Assembly (NCBI GenBank): GCA_947497905.1 | Contig: CANMIH010000012.1 | Location: 62,001-126,000 of the forward strand | Length of the DNA: 64,000 nucleotides | Direction: 5' to 3' | Source of the DNA: an uncultured Pelagimonas sp. | Lineage (GTDB): Bacteria; Pseudomonadota; Alphaproteobacteria; Rhodobacterales; Rhodobacteraceae | Shown: positions 61,418 to 64,000 of the stretch, in pieces | How positions within the stretch are numbered: position 1 is the stretch's first letter | Layout: each line of letters starts with the position of its first letter | The notes under the pieces: generated by a model | What the model saw: the letters and a program-made list of their open reading frames with translations, nothing else | Told to the model about the DNA's origin: nothing | The model's database searches: none | Made by a program: the position numbers and the translations under genes

Positions 61418-61442
61418 GGGAACGGCGGATGTCGCCGTTCCC
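61418..61442 (+). other. Hairpin between binding-protein and permease genes
   Basis: GGGAACGGCG (61418-61427) / CGCCGTTCCC (61433-61442), perfect 10-bp stem with a 5-nt loop, 19 bp past the binding-protein stop. No T-run. Likely limits readthrough or protects the upstream mRNA. Confidence 0.65.
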
Positions 61443-61461
61443 TCCATGCAGGGAGAACCGC

Positions 61462-62568
61462 ATGAGTGACAGCACCCCACTCTCCAACGACGAACGCCTT
61501 AAAACCGAGCCGTTCTTCGCCCGACAGATGAAACGACCCGAGCTAGGCGCGATTGCCGGTGTGGTCTTGGTCGTCATCTTCTTCTCGATCACTGCCGACG
61601 GCTCGATGTTTAGCCTGTCCGGCATTATGAATTTCATGACACCCGCCTCTCAGCTTGGCATCCTGGCCATTGGCGCCGCTCTGCTGATGATCGGCGGTGA
61701 GTTTGACCTGTCGATCGGGTCAATGGTGGCCTTTGCCGGCCTGTTCTTTGGCGTATGCGTTGTCAATTGGGGTTTGCCGCTTGTCTTTGCCATCCCGCTG
61801 ACATTTGCCTTTGCCGCAGCCGTTGGTGCGATGAATGGCGCAATCGTCATCCGCTCCGGCCTACCAAGCTTCATTGTCACCCTCGCCTTCCTGTTTATCC
61901 TGCGCGGCCTTTCTCTTGTTGGACTTAAGGCGGCAACCGGTGGCTCAACCCAGTTGCGCGGTGTCCGGGATGCCGTTGAAGGTGACTGGCTTGCTCCCAT
62001 CTTTTCGGGCGACGCTTTGCAGGGTGTCTTTGGCTGGCTGGCGCAAAACGGTCTGGTGGCCACGTTCAAAAGCGGCCTGCCCAAGGTGCCCGGCATCCCG
62101 GTAGAAATTCTCTGGTTTATCGTCATCGCATTGGCGGCGACCTATGTCTTGCTGCGCACCCCTGCGGGCAACTGGATCTTCGCCTCGGGCGGCGACCGCA
62201 ACGCGGCCTCAAACTCAGGCGTTCCGGTGGACCGGGTCAAGATCTCGCTGTTCATGCTGACCGCCTGCTGTGCGGCTCTGGTGGCGATCATCACGGTGAT
62301 GGACGCGGGCTCGACCGATGCACGTCGTGGATTCCAGAAAGAATTCGAAGCCATTATCGCAGCCGTAATCGGCGGGTGTCTTCTGACCGGCGGCTATGGT
62401 TCGGCGATCGGTGCGTTCTTTGGCTCGATCATCTTTGGCATGGTTGTCATTGGCCTGACCTACACCGACTTTGATCAGGACTGGTTCCAGGTCTTCTTGG
62501 GCGGCATGCTGTTGATCGCCGTTCTGTTCAACAACGCGATCCGCAAGCGCGTGACAGGAGAACGCTAA
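61462..62568 (+). CDS. Sugar/polyol ABC transporter permease (RbsC family)
   Basis: Inner-membrane permease of 368 residues with about ten hydrophobic segments. [20 protein letters not shown] followed by [12 protein letters not shown] is the RbsC-family hallmark, and [20 protein letters not shown] the conserved cytoplasmic coupling region. GGGAG precedes the ATG at 61462, and the open upstream extension lies in the hairpin. Its stop is 1 bp before the ATPase ATG, indicating coupled expression. Confidence 0.9.
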   Translation: MSDSTPLSNDERLKTEPFFARQMKRPELGAIAGVVLVVIFFSITADGSMFSLSGIMNFMTPASQLGILAIGAALLMIGGEFDLSIGSMVAFAGLFFGVCVVNWGLPLVFAIPLTFAFAAAVGAMNGAIVIRSGLPSFIVTLAFLFILRGLSLVGLKAATGGSTQLRGVRDAVEGDWLAPIFSGDALQGVFGWLAQNGLVATFKSGLPKVPGIPVEILWFIVIALAATYVLLRTPAGNWIFASGGDRNAASNSGVPVDRVKISLFMLTACCAALVAIITVMDAGSTDARRGFQKEFEAIIAAVIGGCLLTGGYGSAIGAFFGSIIFGMVVIGLTYTDFDQDWFQVFLGGMLLIAVLFNNAIRKRVTGER

Positions 62569-62569
62569 G

Positions 62570-63388
62570 ATGACTGTAGATACCAAATTTCATCACGGCG
62601 ATCCTGCGACGGCTGAACCGATTGTTCAGATGCAGAACATCGAAAAGCACTTTGGCAATATCATTGCTCTGGCGGGGGTCAGTTTTGACGTGCGTCCAGG
62701 CGAATGCCACTGTCTTCTGGGTGACAACGGTGCGGGCAAATCGACCTTCATCAAAACCATGTCGGGAGTGCACAAGCCCACCAAAGGTCAGATCCTGTTT
62801 GACGGCAAACCCATGGATTTCGCGACACCGCGGGATGCCATGGAGGCCGGTATCGCCACCGTGTTTCAGGATCTTGCGATGATCCCGCTGATGAGCGTGA
62901 CTCGCAACTTCTTTATGGGACGCGAACCAATCAAAGGCAAAGGGCTGTTGAAGCGCTTTGATGTTGAGCAGGCCAATGCGGTGACCATGGAAGAGATGCG
63001 CAAGATGGGCATCAACCTGCGTGGTCCGGATCAGGCTGTGGGGACTTTGTCGGGCGGTGAACGCCAGACCGTTGCCATTGCCCGCGCGGTGTATTTCGGC
63101 GCCAAGGTACTGATCCTCGATGAACCGACCTCGGCTTTAGGTGTGCGCCAGACCTCGAATGTTCTGGCCACCATCGACCGCGTCCGCAAGCAGGGCATCG
63201 GTGTGGTGTTCATCAGCCACAACGTGCGCCATGCGCTGGCGGTGGGGGATCGCTTTACCGTTCTGAACCGGGGCAAAACCCTAGGCACCGCGAGCCGAGG
63301 CGACATCTCTCCCGAAGAGCTTCAGAATCTCATGGCTGGCGGGCAAGAGATGGCCCAGCTCGAAGGGTCGCTTGGCGGGACTGTCTAA
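62570..63388 (+). CDS. Sugar/polyol ABC transporter ATP-binding protein, single ABC domain
   Basis: Cytoplasmic ATPase of 272 residues with one ABC domain, half the length of RbsA/MglA-type ATPases. Walker [10 protein letters not shown] (51-59), signature [16 protein letters not shown], Walker [13 protein letters not shown] and H-loop [15 protein letters not shown]. It resembles the FrcA-type single-domain ATPases of alphaproteobacterial sugar importers, which act as homodimers. The gene follows the permease directly; the downstream gene is an isomerase. Confidence 0.88.
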   Translation: MTVDTKFHHGDPATAEPIVQMQNIEKHFGNIIALAGVSFDVRPGECHCLLGDNGAGKSTFIKTMSGVHKPTKGQILFDGKPMDFATPRDAMEAGIATVFQDLAMIPLMSVTRNFFMGREPIKGKGLLKRFDVEQANAVTMEEMRKMGINLRGPDQAVGTLSGGERQTVAIARAVYFGAKVLILDEPTSALGVRQTSNVLATIDRVRKQGIGVVFISHNVRHALAVGDRFTVLNRGKTLGTASRGDISPEELQNLMAGGQEMAQLEGSLGGTV

Positions 63389-63395
63389 AACCATC

Positions 63396-63419
63396 GCCAG
63401 CGCCGTTATTGGCGCTGGC
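63396..63419 (+). other. Hairpin downstream of the ATPase gene
   Basis: GCCAGCGCC (63396-63404) / GGCGCTGGC (63411-63419), perfect 9-bp stem with a 6-nt loop, 7 bp past the ATPase stop. No T-run. With the next stem it separates the importer from the isomerase gene. Confidence 0.55.
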
Positions 63420-63488
63420 CTGCTAAACTCTCCGATCAAACAGGAGAGCCAATCGCGTATTTCACCTCCCTGAAACACAGCGTATCTG

Positions 63489-63529
63489 CCTATGAGATCA
63501 GACCTCCGACCTGACCTCATAGGCCTTTT
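63489..63529 (+). terminator. Terminator-like stem before the isomerase gene
   Basis: CCTATGAGATCAG (63489-63501) / CTGACCTCATAGG (63511-63523) pair with one mismatch around a 9-nt loop, followed by CCTTTT. Readthrough or a separate promoter is needed for the isomerase gene, whose start is 21 bp further on. Confidence 0.55.
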
Positions 63530-63549
63530 GCGACTTAAGAAGGCACTAC

Positions 63550-64000
63550 ATGACACAACCATTCCAATTGGCCGCCTGCGCCGAAATGCTTTGGCCCGAC
63601 AAACCGATTGAGTGGCGCGCCGCGCGCCTGACCGAGATGGGGTTTGGTGTGGGCCTGTGGAATTGGCCTGATCACGACTTAGATAAACTTGAGGCTGTCG
63701 GCGCCAATTACACCATCATGAATGGTTATCTGCAGGGGCGTCTCGCCGATGATGAGGGGGCCGAAATGCTGTTGACCTCTGCCCGCGAGACCGCGCAGGT
63801 GGGCAAACGGCTTGGCGTGGACCGGTTGAACCTGCATGGCACCGGGCTTGGTGATGGCGGCATTCCGATTTGGCAACATGAGACCACAACCGGCCCGATG
63901 TGGTTGAAGGCACGTGACACACTGAACCGGATCTGTGATCTGGCCGAAGAGGAGGGTGTCGTTTTCACCCTGGAAAACCTCAACCTATTAGACCACCCGG
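63550..64000 (+). CDS. Sugar isomerase/epimerase, TIM-barrel (hydroxypyruvate isomerase-like), 3' end missing
   Basis: First 150 residues of a xylose-isomerase-like TIM-barrel protein, cut by the right edge. QLAACAEMLWPDKPIEWRAA and TEMGFGVGLWNWPDHDLDKL open the barrel, GVDRLNLHGTGLGDGG is a central strand with a His, and EEGVVFTLENLNLLDHP holds the Glu of the metal site, as in hydroxypyruvate isomerase and IolE/IolI-type enzymes. AAGAAGG precedes the ATG at 63550. It would act on the product of the dehydrogenase of the same operon. Exact reaction cannot be decided. Confidence 0.8.
   Translation, partial: MTQPFQLAACAEMLWPDKPIEWRAARLTEMGFGVGLWNWPDHDLDKLEAVGANYTIMNGYLQGRLADDEGAEMLLTSARETAQVGKRLGVDRLNLHGTGLGDGGIPIWQHETTTGPMWLKARDTLNRICDLAEEEGVVFTLENLNLLDHP

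Overview
The window reads as chromosome of a marine Roseobacter-group alphaproteobacterium (Rhodobacteraceae). This is inferred from moderately high G+C, dense ATGA-overlapped ABC transporter operons, a Mur-type Fur regulator next to a sitABCD-like operon, a BMP-type nucleoside transporter with cytosine deaminase, and SuhB and GntR/KdgK proteins of the type found in that group. No rRNA, tRNA, insertion sequence, phage or CRISPR was recognised.

Layout. 1-3000: a peptide-type ABC transporter (permease cut by the window edge, binding protein) and an XRE-cupin regulator. 3187-6520: an MFS transporter, then a GST / ChrR-like cupin / TetR operon with a palindromic operator. 6521-12354: a five-gene nucleobase/nucleoside import and cytosine deaminase operon. 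12600-33954: a 21-kb co-directional block holding a 4340-residue RTX protein and seven export- or envelope-type genes. 34299-36278: a chemoreceptor, divergent from that block. 36527-45158: MYG1-like protein, SMR-type transporter, HAD-UbiA fusion, GT-C glycosyltransferase, rhomboid protease, GFA protein, LysR regulator, PhyH dioxygenase and SuhB. 45245-49594: two small exported proteins, a Tat-signal YHS protein, a GntR/sugar-kinase operon with two operators, and an alkaline-phosphatase-superfamily enzyme. 49952-54218: an Mn/Zn/Fe ABC operon divergent from a Mur-like regulator across two matching palindromes. 54568-58178: a flavin reductase and a large HBM-type chemoreceptor. 58214-64000: a LacI-controlled sugar/polyol operon (dehydrogenase, ABC importer, isomerase cut by the right edge).

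The most unusual region is 12600-33954. In transcription order it encodes a lipoprotein TolC-like outer-membrane factor, a short periplasmic adaptor, an Omp85-like barrel without POTRA domains, the giant protein (LEPR-type N-terminal motif, no signal peptide, about 1650 residues of RTX-like repeats), a DUF3467-like protein, an inner-membrane HlyD-like protein with a cytosolic N-terminal half, an M50 metalloprotease fused to a HlyD-like domain, and a coiled-coil/TM/SH3 protein. No ABC ATPase of a type I system lies in the block. I infer a dedicated export or surface-display pathway for the giant protein whose inner-membrane engine is either encoded elsewhere or not a classical ABC exporter.

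Many regulators sit beside perfect or near-perfect palindromes (XRE at 2987, TetR at 6390, GntR at 48304 and 48368, Mur at 53573 and 53622, LacI at 59287 and 59310), so much of the local regulation can be proposed from sequence alone. Several binding-protein genes are followed by strong hairpins that probably set transporter stoichiometry.
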